Translations under genes and position numbers: made by a program
NCBI RefSeq assembly: GCF_000328665.1
Contig: NC_019977.1
Coordinates: forward strand, 620,001-684,000
Length of the DNA: 64,000 nt
Origin: Methanomethylovorans hollandica DSM 15978
GTDB taxonomy: Archaea; Halobacteriota; Methanosarcinia; Methanosarcinales; Methanosarcinaceae
Direction: 5' to 3'
The notes under the pieces: model-generated
The model's database searches: none
What the model was told of the DNA's origin: nothing
Seen by the model: the letters and a program-made list of their open reading frames with translations, nothing else
Part shown: positions 33,853 through 43,520 of the stretch, one piece after another
How positions within the stretch are numbered: the first letter of the stretch is position 1
How the letters are laid out: each line of letters begins with the position of its first letter

Positions 33853-34641
33853 ATGAAAAAAGAGGATTATCTTAATTTTAAGATATGGTTCCAGGATTAT
33901 GTGCGGTCTTTCCGTTCGGAAGATGCACTGGTCTTACAGAACATCAAGCTTAAAGAAGAACATACCAACAGAGTATGTGAAAACTCCTCCAGGATTGCAA
34001 CATCTGAAGAACTGGATGAAGAAGACTATTATCTTGCCATTACAATTGCTCTTTTTCATGACACTGGTCGTTTTGAACAAATAAGCAGGTACAGGACATT
34101 CCATGACTCCAGATCAGAGAACCATGCTCTTCTGGGTGTAAAGATATTGAGATCAGAAGGAGTTATCTCACGTTTATCTCAAGAAGAGCAAAACATTATC
34201 TTCACAGCGATCAAAAACCATAATATGCAGATGATCCCGGATGGACTTGATGGGAAAACCCTTCTTCATTTGAAATTGGTAAGGGATGCTGACAAACTGG
34301 ATATCTACAAAGTTTTCACTGACTACCACATTATAAAGGCCATATCTCCGAATTCTGCTCTTGAGCATGGCTTACCCGATGATGAGGAATATTCGCCATA
34401 TTTGATAAAGGATCTTTTTGATAATGAGATACCAAGCATAAAAGACGTCAGAAACTGCAATGATATGAATCTGGCTCGTCTTGCATGGGTATTTGATCTG
34501 AATTTCATAGAGACTTTCAGACTTCTTAAAGAACGAGCATATATCGAAAAAATGATAGCTACTCTTCCTCAGAACAGTGAAATAAATGCGGTTCATGTAC
34601 ATCTGAAAGAATATATGCATTCAATGCTATCGGGTACATAA
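33853..34641 (+). CDS. HD-domain phosphohydrolase
   Basis: A 262-aa protein with the HD metal-site pattern: His in EEHTNRV, the HDTGR doublet (~74-75) and later histidines and aspartates (KNHNMQ, LVRDADKLDIY). HD enzymes hydrolyse phosphate esters, often of nucleotides; the substrate here is unknown. It is monocistronic, and converges with the symporter gene across a hairpin. Confidence 0.88.
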   Translation: MKKEDYLNFKIWFQDYVRSFRSEDALVLQNIKLKEEHTNRVCENSSRIATSEELDEEDYYLAITIALFHDTGRFEQISRYRTFHDSRSENHALLGVKILRSEGVISRLSQEEQNIIFTAIKNHNMQMIPDGLDGKTLLHLKLVRDADKLDIYKVFTDYHIIKAISPNSALEHGLPDDEEYSPYLIKDLFDNEIPSIKDVRNCNDMNLARLAWVFDLNFIETFRLLKERAYIEKMIATLPQNSEINAVHVHLKEYMHSMLSGT

Positions 34642-34646
34642 ATTAT

Positions 34647-34669
34647 GAATAGGAATAAGTTCCCTATTC
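34647..34669. terminator. Bidirectional terminator between HD and symporter genes
   Basis: GAATAGG and CCTATTC around a 9-nt centre, placed between convergent genes with T-rich sequence on the plus-strand side. Confidence 0.5.
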
Positions 34670-34696
34670 AGCATTCAATTTTGTATTCCTCTTTTT

Positions 34697-36112
34697 TTAT
34701 TCTTTTCTCATGTCAGAAGGAAGGGGCTGTGCACTGAACAGGCTTCCCCCAATGTATGCCACAGTCCCGCAGATCAAACCAATGAATACTGTATGTATGA
34801 GGGGGTTACCATAGTATTGCCATAGCACCACAGAACCAAATGATGCTATAAGGCTGGCAACAAATCCTGTAGAAGTGCCACGATCCCAATATAAGCCAAA
34901 CATCAGGGGGATAAATACACAACATGCGATCACACCCATACTTGCCGAGACCAGAGGCACTATCATTTGCGGCACGTCCACGGCGAAGAATGCCGCTACT
35001 ATAATTATCATCACTCCTGTTATGCGGGTCATAACCAGCACTCTGTCATCAGGGGTCGCAGGGCTCAGAAATTTAAGGATATCTGAGGTCAGAGCAGTCG
35101 TTGTGACAAGAACTATAGCACTCATAGTTGACATGGCTGCAGAAATTGCTGCCAGGAGTACGATTCCATCAAATCCTGAAGGCAGTAGTGATGTTGCAAG
35201 GAATGGCACAAGTCCGTCCGGGTTTGCTATGAAGGGTGCCAGCTCCTCTGAGGTGAATACTCCATATGCCAGAATTCCCAGAGAGAATATGCATAGGGCA
35301 TAAATTGCAACGGATATAGGACCATAGATACCTGCAAAACGCACCACTCTCTTGTCTCTGGCAGAGAATATCATGATCAATAGGTCTGGCAGTGCCAGGA
35401 GTCCCAGACTGATAGCAAATGCATTTCCAAAGCTCTTTTGCCAGGGTACTGTATTTCCACCCATGTTAAGCACTGCATCAGGGATGTTGTTCCATATCAT
35501 CGTCCCCTGACCACTGGAAATAAGCCCGCCGTAGAGCAACATTGAGCCGACTAGCATAATCAGCCCTTGCAGGAAACTTATCCAGATAATGGCAGGTAAT
35601 CCTCCAATAACGTAATAGAGGGCAACTATCCCAACAGTTATGATAAGCCCCTGGACATATGTAACCCCCAGAAGTCCCTGGAACAGATTTCCACAGCCTT
35701 TAAAGATAGCAACCAGATAGACCGTATACATCACCAACATAATTCCAGCAAGCAGAACCTTGCCTTTCTGGGAGTTGTATCTGCGTTCCAGCAACTGGGG
35801 TACAGTTCTGGCATCGTAATGCTGAGCCATCGCCCATATCTTTGGCGCGATCAGGAAAGCTAAGCATGCGAAGGCTACGTGGAAGAATACAGCCCAGATG
35901 ACCCAGGGCAGACCGGCAACCAGTCCAAAGCCTCCGCCTCCGAGAAATGATGCGGCACTAAAGTATGCAGCCATATAGGCTATGCCTATCACGGCAGGGT
36001 ACATCACCTGGCGATCTGATATCACAAAACCTGAAAAAGTTCCCTGCCTGAGTTTAAGGGAGAGAGATATTATCCCAATTACATATATTACCAGCAGAAC
36101 CTGGTTAATCAT
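34697..36112 (-). CDS. Sodium:solute symporter (SSS family)
   Basis: A 471-aa membrane protein with ~13 helices. Seen: SDRQVMYPAVIGIAYMAAYFSAASFLGG near residues 32-59 and the mid-protein GGLPAIIWISFLQGLIML (~167), which match the SSS core. These proteins import solutes (proline, pantothenate, acetate-like acids and others) with Na+. The substrate cannot be told from sequence. Its ATG lies inside the end of a 29-aa gene (36105-36194), so the two are translated together. Confidence 0.93.
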   Translation of the reverse strand: MINQVLLVIYVIGIISLSLKLRQGTFSGFVISDRQVMYPAVIGIAYMAAYFSAASFLGGGGFGLVAGLPWVIWAVFFHVAFACLAFLIAPKIWAMAQHYDARTVPQLLERRYNSQKGKVLLAGIMLVMYTVYLVAIFKGCGNLFQGLLGVTYVQGLIITVGIVALYYVIGGLPAIIWISFLQGLIMLVGSMLLYGGLISSGQGTMIWNNIPDAVLNMGGNTVPWQKSFGNAFAISLGLLALPDLLIMIFSARDKRVVRFAGIYGPISVAIYALCIFSLGILAYGVFTSEELAPFIANPDGLVPFLATSLLPSGFDGIVLLAAISAAMSTMSAIVLVTTTALTSDILKFLSPATPDDRVLVMTRITGVMIIIVAAFFAVDVPQMIVPLVSASMGVIACCVFIPLMFGLYWDRGTSTGFVASLIASFGSVVLWQYYGNPLIHTVFIGLICGTVAYIGGSLFSAQPLPSDMRKE

Positions 36113-36194
36113 GATCTCGCCTCAATATTAAAAAGAAGGTAGCTCCCAACATAAATACAACCGAAATGATCAGAACAAGGTAAGGTAGAGGCAT
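36105..36194 (-). CDS. Small single-helix partner of the symporter (29 aa)
   Basis: ATG 36194 encodes MPLPYLVLIISVVFMLGATFF... ending RRDHD, one membrane helix with a basic end. AGGAGAG lies 9 nt upstream, a strong signal, and the gene overlaps the symporter start by 8 nt. Small accessory peptides of this kind are known for other SSS transporters; a stabilising or gating role is inference. Confidence 0.75.
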   Translation of the reverse strand: MPLPYLVLIISVVFMLGATFFLILRRDHD

Positions 36195-36355
36195 TATGAA
36201 TTCTCTCCTGCCTCTGAATTTTTTGTCTTATTTTCAACCTTCGAAAACTTATTATTTGTAACTATCAGTTTGCTCCTCTCCTGCAATGTACTTTTCTATG
36301 CTTAAATGTACGTAAAAATACATTATAGTTTAAATATGTTATTCTTTCGGTTTCG

Positions 36356-36940
36356 TTATTTCCAGTAACTTCTCATCCCATTTACTGTAATATATGAATC
36401 GGAAGGCACCTGGTACAATATCAGGATCAATGTCAGAATATCCACCGAAGAGGCCATTGAGTTCAGAAAGATCAAGAACATTAAATATGGGGTCAGCAAG
36501 CTGAGAGACCCCAATAGAATGGGCAAAAGAACAGAAATGATGACAAAGGGCGCAATTGTGATGCAAATATATCGCATTTTAGCTATCTTTTCTTCCGAAT
36601 AGACAAATCCGCCAAAGTATGTGATACCCAGATATGTCTTGTCTGATCTCCTAAAACCCGGAATGAAAACCAAATGTAAGAGTTCGTGTATGATCACAAG
36701 TACTATTAAGACCAGTATAGCTCCGAAGTTAATGTTCAACAAGATCGATGATTGATGAATACCGAATATCGATGGCGATATAGGTACGAACAGACTGACA
36801 ATTACCATTGTTATAAAGAGATTAATAACCATTAATGGGATCGAGAGCATTATGGTAGAGAGCAGGCTTTTTGGTTCATGCAGTACTTTCCAGTGCTCCG
36901 TGATGAGCTGTGAATGTCTTTCAGAGTTGAATTCCGGCAT
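36356..36940 (-). CDS. DUF3267 putative membrane zinc metallopeptidase
   Basis: A 194-aa protein with 4-5 membrane helices and a zincin-like HELLH motif in LVIIHELLHLVFIPG (~103), followed by a conserved GITYFGGFVYS. DUF3267 proteins are predicted integral-membrane zinc peptidases. No substrate is evident. It is separate from the DUF998 gene (57 bp apart, same strand) and may share its transcript. Confidence 0.85.
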   Translation of the reverse strand: MPEFNSERHSQLITEHWKVLHEPKSLLSTIMLSIPLMVINLFITMVIVSLFVPISPSIFGIHQSSILLNINFGAILVLIVLVIIHELLHLVFIPGFRRSDKTYLGITYFGGFVYSEEKIAKMRYICITIAPFVIISVLLPILLGSLSLLTPYLMFLIFLNSMASSVDILTLILILYQVPSDSYITVNGMRSYWK

Positions 36941-36997
36941 TTTGAATATTATCCTGATGGATATCTCTCCCTTCTTTTCTTTTTCAGAATATGCCCT

Positions 36998-37630
36998 TTA
37001 GATACTTCTTTCTGTACTTTCCATAAGGTGTCCTCCGAAGCCGGTTATCCATAGTGCTATAGGATATGCGATCCATCTTTCAAGTCCACCTATACCTAAG
37101 AGTGCAAACGGGCTTGCCTGTCCCATAATGTAATAGAGCAGCAGGTTCAGCAAGGCTATTGATCCCAGTATCACAGAGAAGTATCTGAAAGGCGATGTTG
37201 TTACCTTGTAGCTCATTATGGCTGCCAGGCTTCCGAAGATGAATGTGATGAGCGCAGATATACCATGCACTGCGCCATAGTTGCCCGGGAAGATACCCAC
37301 TCCCAGTGCACCGATACCGAACAAGGCCATAGTTATGGTAACAGTATTAACATAAAAAGTGCGGTGGATACAATAGGCAGCAAGGATAATACACAGGCCA
37401 CAAAGCATCATACTGAAATTAAAGATCGTCGCAGAAGGCTGCACTATAATGCTGTTAGGCGGTTCAGTAGCACCCAGGTCGCTTATCATGTTCTGTGCAG
37501 TGTTATATCCCGGGTACAGTGTTTCAGCAGTGATGATCCCCAGGAATATCACGACACCTGCAATGAAAAGGAGCGCTCCTGCAATATTCCGGTATTGCTC
37601 ACAAGTCCTTAGTTTATCTATCATAGGCAT
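36998..37630 (-). CDS. DUF998 membrane protein
   Basis: A 210-aa protein with six predicted helices. The segment ETLYPGYNTAQNMISDLGATEPPN after helix 1 and GIFPGNYGAVHGISALITF in the middle are typical of DUF998. Function is unknown. A second in-frame ATG (37624) is a possible start. Confidence 0.88.
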   Translation of the reverse strand: MPMIDKLRTCEQYRNIAGALLFIAGVVIFLGIITAETLYPGYNTAQNMISDLGATEPPNSIIVQPSATIFNFSMMLCGLCIILAAYCIHRTFYVNTVTITMALFGIGALGVGIFPGNYGAVHGISALITFIFGSLAAIMSYKVTTSPFRYFSVILGSIALLNLLLYYIMGQASPFALLGIGGLERWIAYPIALWITGFGGHLMESTERSI

Positions 37631-37683
37631 CCTGTCAGAATTGGTGCTGGGTGAATTAAGATTTATGCTGTGTTACAGCCAGG

Positions 37684-38340
37684 TCATATCATCACAGAAA
37701 AACTATTATAGTTCAGCAGGAACCAGAAACCGAATATTATCATGAACCCTCCGCATATATAGAGCACTCTTTTATGGGTGCGTGAAGAAATAAGTTCCTT
37801 CCCTCTGGAGAAGGATGAAGATACAGCTACAAGGAACCCAAGGTCTGCGATCCAGTGGCCTGTGATAAACGCGATGACCGCAAGCGTTCCTGCCATATAT
37901 TCCTGCAGGATAATGGCACTACCGGCTGTTAACCACCAAATAACGAAAGCAGGGTTCAATATAGAAGTAAGTATCCCTGCAGATACAGGACCTGATTTCA
38001 GGTCCATTTTAGAGGCCGAAGCAGCAAAGTCTGTTGTGCCTGTTCCTTTCGCGCTTTTCATCAGCATCATCCCGAAAAGAAGCATGACCATCCCTCCCAT
38101 TATAGCTATGTATGACATCATGCTCTCACCGATGATGGATACTGCTCCTAACAGAATAAGCAGGAATATGCCAAGTTCTGCCAGAGCATGACCACTGAAT
38201 ACATATAAGCCTGTTTTCCAACCCTTTTTCAGGGATATTCCAATGGTTGCGAACATCATAGGTCCGGGTATCAATGCAGCAGATATACCGACTGTAAATC
38301 CTAGGAGAAATGCCTTGATAAGTTCAATTATGAATATCAC
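37684..38340 (-). CDS. LysE-family translocator
   Basis: A 218-aa membrane protein with six helices; the N-terminal SAALIPGPMMFATIGISLKKGWKTGLYVFSGHALAEL region is the LysE/RhtB signature. Relatives export amino acids or other small compounds. No regulator gene is beside it. The substrate is unknown. Confidence 0.88.
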   Translation of the reverse strand: MIFIIELIKAFLLGFTVGISAALIPGPMMFATIGISLKKGWKTGLYVFSGHALAELGIFLLILLGAVSIIGESMMSYIAIMGGMVMLLFGMMLMKSAKGTGTTDFAASASKMDLKSGPVSAGILTSILNPAFVIWWLTAGSAIILQEYMAGTLAVIAFITGHWIADLGFLVAVSSSFSRGKELISSRTHKRVLYICGGFMIIFGFWFLLNYNSFSVMI

Positions 38341-38483
38341 CAGAACAAGATCAGATGCAGTAACTATACCGTGAGTGATATATAAAGTAATTGATTCTTT
38401 TCATAAAAAACAATACGGGCCGCCACTATGAAATCCAGTGATGAGGTCTCCTATGCACATCTTCTATCATGTGTTATGTCTAT

Positions 38484-41400
38484 TCATTTTCTTTTTTTGT
38501 AGTATCGATAAACCATTCCGGATGTGAATAATGCTATGGAAGCTATTGTAAATTTTGAAAGATGTCCAATTTTATCTCCAGACGATTTGTCCTCATCTTC
38601 AAGTGAATCTCTTTCACTATCATTGCTATTTGATTCATTGATCTTACCCGAAAGCTTTGTTCTATCATTTGATGTATCATTTTCTGTGCCTGATATCTGT
38701 GTCAGAAATTCAGTTGTTGTCTCTGCTGTACTGATAGCAAACGGTGAAAACCCTGGTGTTTCCGATTCATAGTACACATATTGCTCGTCTTCATTCGTGA
38801 TCTTGGCAGGCAGTTCATTCCACACATCAGAACTGTACCTGTAAAGTCTTATAGATGTTTTGTCCACGCCATTACTTGCCATCCATGTTCTAGCTACCTT
38901 AAATCCTATTACAGGATCATCGATATTACTTTCTGTTGCAAAACCAGCTTTTCCTACCCAGATGTTCACATTCTGGTAAACCTTACCGGGCGCATTGCTT
39001 TTTGCAAAGGATGATCTGTCATTGAGTGCCTCTACAAATGCTGTTATTTTTCCGGAGTTCTTCAAAGCCGTGAACTCTATGTGTCCTATACTGTTTCCGT
39101 CTTCAGTGAACTCATATCTAATATTACTGTCCTTGATAACGACCAATGTTTCAGGTTCCTTTACCAGCACATTTGCCTGGTTTTCACCGCTGTTTCCTCC
39201 TCCCCCTCCACCACCACTTCTTGAGGAAGACGTTGGTGTAGTCTTTTGTTCTTTCTCTTCTTCATTAGGAACCACTTCAGACGATTCATTAGTTCTCTTT
39301 GGATTCCCGGAATCGAGCACATTTATCGAAACAGTGGAATACATGGTTCCTGCATTTGCAGTTATGTTGGTTATTCCCTCCGCCAGAGCAATGAAATGTC
39401 CGGTAGAGCTATTGATACTGGCAACAGTGGGATCACTGCTTTCCCACATAAGAACAGCTTGCAGTTGATTGTTGTTTTCGTCTCTTGCTTCAGCCTCGAA
39501 CGTTGTGGTGTTACCTGTATAGTAAGTTGTCTGCTGAGGGTTGAGATCAAGATAGCTTAATGCAGCAGATGCACCGCTGACAACTATAGCGCAAGGTTGT
39601 GGTCCTTTTTGGACATCCTCACCGACTACTTTTACGGTGTACCAGCCGGCATCAGTTTCTTCAAAAAATACTTGTTCTACGTTGTTAACTGTGTCGTTTA
39701 CTACCACTTCGGTACCATCAGGCTTCACTACAAGAAGTGTAAGGTCGTTTACAAGCACTTTTTGTGCAATTTCCGTACTATAGTAATCAGTCCATGCGAG
39801 CGTAGTTTTAAAAGATCTGGAACTATTGTTAACATAGTAATTTTTATCAACGGCATCACCAGTTTGCAGTTTAATGTTATCTGCAAAATATATGTACCCG
39901 CTATCCGGATATAGGGACTCTTTCAGGTTAACCAATCCCCATCCCTGATTATGATCGGGTTGCCCTGTAACATCGTTCCCATATTGTCCGGGTTTAAGAT
40001 CGCTGGCACCATTTATGACGGTAGCTTTCAATAGGGCTGCTGAAGGTGAAATGTTCAGTTTGTCCACATAGTTTTGCCGTATAAGCGCCACGCTGCCTGC
40101 AACAATAGGTGTGGCCATACTGGTTCCACCCATGTAGACGTAATGCTCATCTACAAAACCCCACACATCTTTATTATCTGACGCATTGGACCTGGCGGAT
40201 ATAATGTAAGTTCCGGGTGCAACGACGTCCGGCTTGATCCGTCCGTCATCTGTAGGACCCCTGCTGCTGAATGCTGCAATTCCCTTTGGGTTGTCGGCAA
40301 TGTAGTCACTATTAATTGGTGCAGCCGGATAGATGGGCACATCAAATCCGTCTGTTATAGACCCCCAGGTCATTCCAATAGTATGGGCTCTATTATTTTC
40401 CGAAGCACCAACAGACAGACAATTTTTTGCAGTTGCGGGCCATGCAATACAATCAGGATCTATCATGCCGTCGGCATCACTATCTACTCCGCTATTGCCT
40501 GCAGCAAACACTATCAGCATATCAGGATGTGTCCACATGAATTTATCCACATCTTTAGAATAAATAGTATATGTTCCGTCACCAGTTCCACCCCAGCTAT
40601 TGGAATGAATGCGTGCTCCCAGTTCATAGGCAGGTTTAAAAAGTGCGTTCACATTGTTTCCGGGGATCATAAGGCTTCCATCAGCATTGGCAATAGCCTG
40701 GAAGACTAATTGTGCCTCCGGTGCAACACCTTTGTATTTTCCATTGGACCATGACCCATTGCCAAGTGCAGAACCAGTTACATGGGTGCCATGACCTTGC
40801 AGATCTTCTGCACCATCGCCTGTTATGTCCTGAATTGCTAATATGCGCCCATAGAAATCAGGATTTATTGACGCATTATTGATTCCAGTATCAAGGCCGG
40901 TATCGGCAACTGCTATGATTTGTCCATGCCCGGTCAGATTATAGTTTTCGCTGACATAAGCAGCATCGATTATCCCCAGGGCAACATCATTGAATATCGC
41001 AATTTGTTCGTATCCTTCTATCCATTTAACATCTTTGATATTTGACAGGGCTGATATTTTTGAGTTTGGGATCTCTATATGTATCCGGTCATTATTGGAT
41101 CCATCCAGGATCTTTCCACCCAGGGAGATTATTTCCTCTGTTACTTCTTCTTTAATATTGCTTTTATCTATGGGTTCAAATAAGGAGATCATGAGTTCCA
41201 CAGAAATGTTCTCTTCCGTTTTTGTTCGAAGAGATGGGTCGATTTTGTATTCAGGCAAATAGTCGCCCATCCATCTTACATGCTCAAGGTTTGAAACCAT
41301 GGTTGCAGTTGAACCATTCATCCTTACCACAAATGCGTTGTCAGGAACGTAATCTAATAGTTGTGCTCCTATCTCGGGTATATCCTGTTTCCAGGTTTTT

Positions 41401-41726
41401 TTTGAAGTGCCATTGAACTGGACCAAGTAATATTCGTATTCTTCAGGGGATTTAACTGAGCCTTCTACAGGGAAATGACCATCATTATTCATGGAATTTA
41501 AAAGTAATTTGGGAGGAGTTGTTGTTTGAATTGTCCCTGTTTTGAGCATTAAGCTTGATTTTTCTGAAGTATATATTTCCAAATTTTCGTCAGATATATC
41601 ATAAAGAACATAAACAAAATTTGACATAACTATATTTTTATTTAATTCTGTTGTGTTTGATGTTGCTGATGTTTTTTTTTCAGTGGTTTCTATATATGTT
41701 ACCATCCCGGCAGCTGCTAAGAACAA
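38484..41726 (-). CDS. Secreted subtilisin-like (S8) protease with PGF-pre-PGF domain
   Basis: A ~1080-aa surface protease. Seen: a propeptide region (~35-240), catalytic Asp275 (VADTGLD), His312 (GHGTHVTG), oxyanion Asn411 and Ser536 (GGTSMATP), a beta domain, a Big2-like Ig domain (~735-815), a Ser/Gly linker with seven glycines, a PGF-pre-PGF domain (~865-1000), and a C-terminal membrane helix with YYKKRK. The ORF's first usable codon is TTG 41726, in the middle of a signal-like helix. The upstream frame back to 41786 has no standard start (41771-41727 codes KKKVLVIILLLNIV). An ATG at 41785 is out of frame by one base across an A8 run (41761-41768). One extra A would give a complete signal sequence beginning MDVRQLKKKVLVIILL. 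The 5' end is therefore uncertain. Confidence 0.9.
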   Translation of the reverse strand: MFLAAAGMVTYIETTEKKTSATSNTTELNKNIVMSNFVYVLYDISDENLEIYTSEKSSLMLKTGTIQTTTPPKLLLNSMNNDGHFPVEGSVKSPEEYEYYLVQFNGTSKKTWKQDIPEIGAQLLDYVPDNAFVVRMNGSTATMVSNLEHVRWMGDYLPEYKIDPSLRTKTEENISVELMISLFEPIDKSNIKEEVTEEIISLGGKILDGSNNDRIHIEIPNSKISALSNIKDVKWIEGYEQIAIFNDVALGIIDAAYVSENYNLTGHGQIIAVADTGLDTGINNASINPDFYGRILAIQDITGDGAEDLQGHGTHVTGSALGNGSWSNGKYKGVAPEAQLVFQAIANADGSLMIPGNNVNALFKPAYELGARIHSNSWGGTGDGTYTIYSKDVDKFMWTHPDMLIVFAAGNSGVDSDADGMIDPDCIAWPATAKNCLSVGASENNRAHTIGMTWGSITDGFDVPIYPAAPINSDYIADNPKGIAAFSSRGPTDDGRIKPDVVAPGTYIISARSNASDNKDVWGFVDEHYVYMGGTSMATPIVAGSVALIRQNYVDKLNISPSAALLKATVINGASDLKPGQYGNDVTGQPDHNQGWGLVNLKESLYPDSGYIYFADNIKLQTGDAVDKNYYVNNSSRSFKTTLAWTDYYSTEIAQKVLVNDLTLLVVKPDGTEVVVNDTVNNVEQVFFEETDAGWYTVKVVGEDVQKGPQPCAIVVSGASAALSYLDLNPQQTTYYTGNTTTFEAEARDENNNQLQAVLMWESSDPTVASINSSTGHFIALAEGITNITANAGTMYSTVSINVLDSGNPKRTNESSEVVPNEEEKEQKTTPTSSSRSGGGGGGGNSGENQANVLVKEPETLVVIKDSNIRYEFTEDGNSIGHIEFTALKNSGKITAFVEALNDRSSFAKSNAPGKVYQNVNIWVGKAGFATESNIDDPVIGFKVARTWMASNGVDKTSIRLYRYSSDVWNELPAKITNEDEQYVYYESETPGFSPFAISTAETTTEFLTQISGTENDTSNDRTKLSGKINESNSNDSERDSLEDEDKSSGDKIGHLSKFTIASIALFTSGMVYRYYKKRK

Positions 41727-42031
41727 AACTATGTTCAGTAATAAAATAATAACAAGGACCTTTTTTTTAATTGCCTCACATCCATTCGTTTATCGAATAT
41801 AATATGCATACAAATTTAGTAAAAAATATATTTATTCACTAATATTAAAATGTTTTTGGACCATTGGCTCGTAGAAGGGCAGCATCAAGAAAAGGTAAGT
41901 TTGGAGACTTAATTTCCCATGAAGTTTTAGCACAATATTATTATAGCAACATTCTTAACCCAAAAGTAAATCATAAGTACTAATCATTAAGAAAACCTAT
42001 ACTATTAATATCAAATGAATCACTGATCAGT

Positions 42032-43375
42032 ATGAAACTCTACAGCACTAATCTCCAGGCAGCAGAAGTATCTTTTGAAACTGCCCTTATTGAAGGCCAG
42101 GCCCCGGATAAAGGTCTATATTTACCCAGGTCTCTCCCCCTTCTGTCAAAAGAAGATATTGTGTCCCTGAAAGACAAACCATATCCAGAAGTTGCATTTC
42201 GTGTACTGCGCAAGGTTCTGGAAGGTGAGATCGATGAGCTTTCCCTTAAAGAGATAGTTTACGATGCTTACAACTATGATGTGCCTCTTGAAGAACTGAA
42301 CGAAAACACATATATCATGCGGCTGGACCGTGGGCCCACTGCTTCCTTCAAGGATTTCGCAGCTCGCCTTATGGCAAGGCTCATGCAATATTATCTCAAA
42401 AAAGATAGCAAGAAAATAACCATTCTTACTGCTACTTCTGGCGACACGGGGAGTGCGGTTGCTCATGCTTTCTATGGACTTGATAATGTCAGGGTCATTG
42501 TACTTTTCCCCCGTACTGAGGTTTCCGAGCGTCAGCGCAAGCAGATGACCACCCTCCAGAAGAACATAAGCGCAATATCCATAGATGGCAAGTTCGATGA
42601 TTGTCAGGCTATGGTCAAGAGTGCTTTCTCAGATGACCAGCTCAGACACCTTAACCTGTCCTCAGCCAATTCTATAAATATTGGTCGTCTTATCCCGCAG
42701 TCTCTGTACTATATTTATGCATATGTTAATCTCTGTAATTATCCCGAAGAGATCATCTTTTCCATACCTTCCGGCAATTTTGGGAACATGATGGGTTGCG
42801 TACTGGCAAAGACAATGGGTCTTCCGGTAAAGAAGATCGTTGCTTCTGTAAACGAGAACGATGAGTTTCCTTCATTCCTGAGCACCGGTGAATATCATAA
42901 GATAGTTCCATCCCTCAATTGTCTTTCAAATGCAATGAACGTAGGCCATCCGAGCAATCTGGCAAGGCTTATTGCGGTGTATGGTGGCCAGATGGATGAA
43001 CTGGGTAATGTCAACAAGCTGCCGGATATGGAACAACTCCGCAATGATATTTATTCCATTTCGGTGACCGATGAAGAAACAAAGGTCACGATGAGGGATA
43101 TTCTGGACAGCTATGGTATTCTTATTGAGCCCCACGGGGCTGTGGGAATAAAAGGTCTGTCTGATTACAGGAATAATACCGCAGATAAAACAATAGCAGT
43201 GACCCTGGAAACGGCGCATCCCGCAAAGTTTCCGGAAGAAGTGAAATCAGTGACGGGTATTGATCCGGAGCTTCCCATCAGTCTTAAAGATGCAGAATCA
43301 AAGGAAGAACACATGGATCTCCTTACCAAGGACTATGAAAAGTTCAAAGAATATCTGTTATCAAAACTTAGCTAA
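42032..43375 (+). CDS. thrC: Threonine synthase
   Basis: A PLP enzyme that converts O-phosphohomoserine to threonine. The 447-aa protein has YSTNLQAAEVSFETALIEGQAPDKGLYLP at the N-terminus, the PLP-lysine motif GPTASFKDFAARLM (~105) and the phosphate loop TATSGDTGSAVAHAF (~148), and is full length. TATA-like CTATACTATTAAT near 41997-42009 places the start of transcription close to the ATG, so the leader is very short or absent. It is a single gene with a terminator. Confidence 0.96.
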   Translation: MKLYSTNLQAAEVSFETALIEGQAPDKGLYLPRSLPLLSKEDIVSLKDKPYPEVAFRVLRKVLEGEIDELSLKEIVYDAYNYDVPLEELNENTYIMRLDRGPTASFKDFAARLMARLMQYYLKKDSKKITILTATSGDTGSAVAHAFYGLDNVRVIVLFPRTEVSERQRKQMTTLQKNISAISIDGKFDDCQAMVKSAFSDDQLRHLNLSSANSINIGRLIPQSLYYIYAYVNLCNYPEEIIFSIPSGNFGNMMGCVLAKTMGLPVKKIVASVNENDEFPSFLSTGEYHKIVPSLNCLSNAMNVGHPSNLARLIAVYGGQMDELGNVNKLPDMEQLRNDIYSISVTDEETKVTMRDILDSYGILIEPHGAVGIKGLSDYRNNTADKTIAVTLETAHPAKFPEEVKSVTGIDPELPISLKDAESKEEHMDLLTKDYEKFKEYLLSKLS

Positions 43376-43393
43376 GCCTCATTTTGAGGCTTA
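43373..43393 (+). terminator. Terminator of thrC
   Basis: TAAGCCTCA-TTT-TGAGGCTTA, a perfect 9-bp stem whose first three bases are the thrC stop codon, followed by T-rich sequence. Confidence 0.75.
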
Positions 43394-43520
43394 TTGTTAC
43401 TTTTAGTGTTCATTCACTTATCTTACCGACAATGGCAGTATTATCTTTTAGAGATATCTGGTACAGATCTACAGGTGTCTGACCATCTATCCTAAAAATG
43501 GATAGTATCGGGTCTTTGAC

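Noticed and set aside
39190-39225. The Gly-codon run in the subtilase as a phase-variable repeat
   Set aside because: It is a mixed GGA/GGT-type linker coding for seven glycines, in frame, and typical of linkers in archaeal surface proteins; length changes of three bases would not switch the gene.
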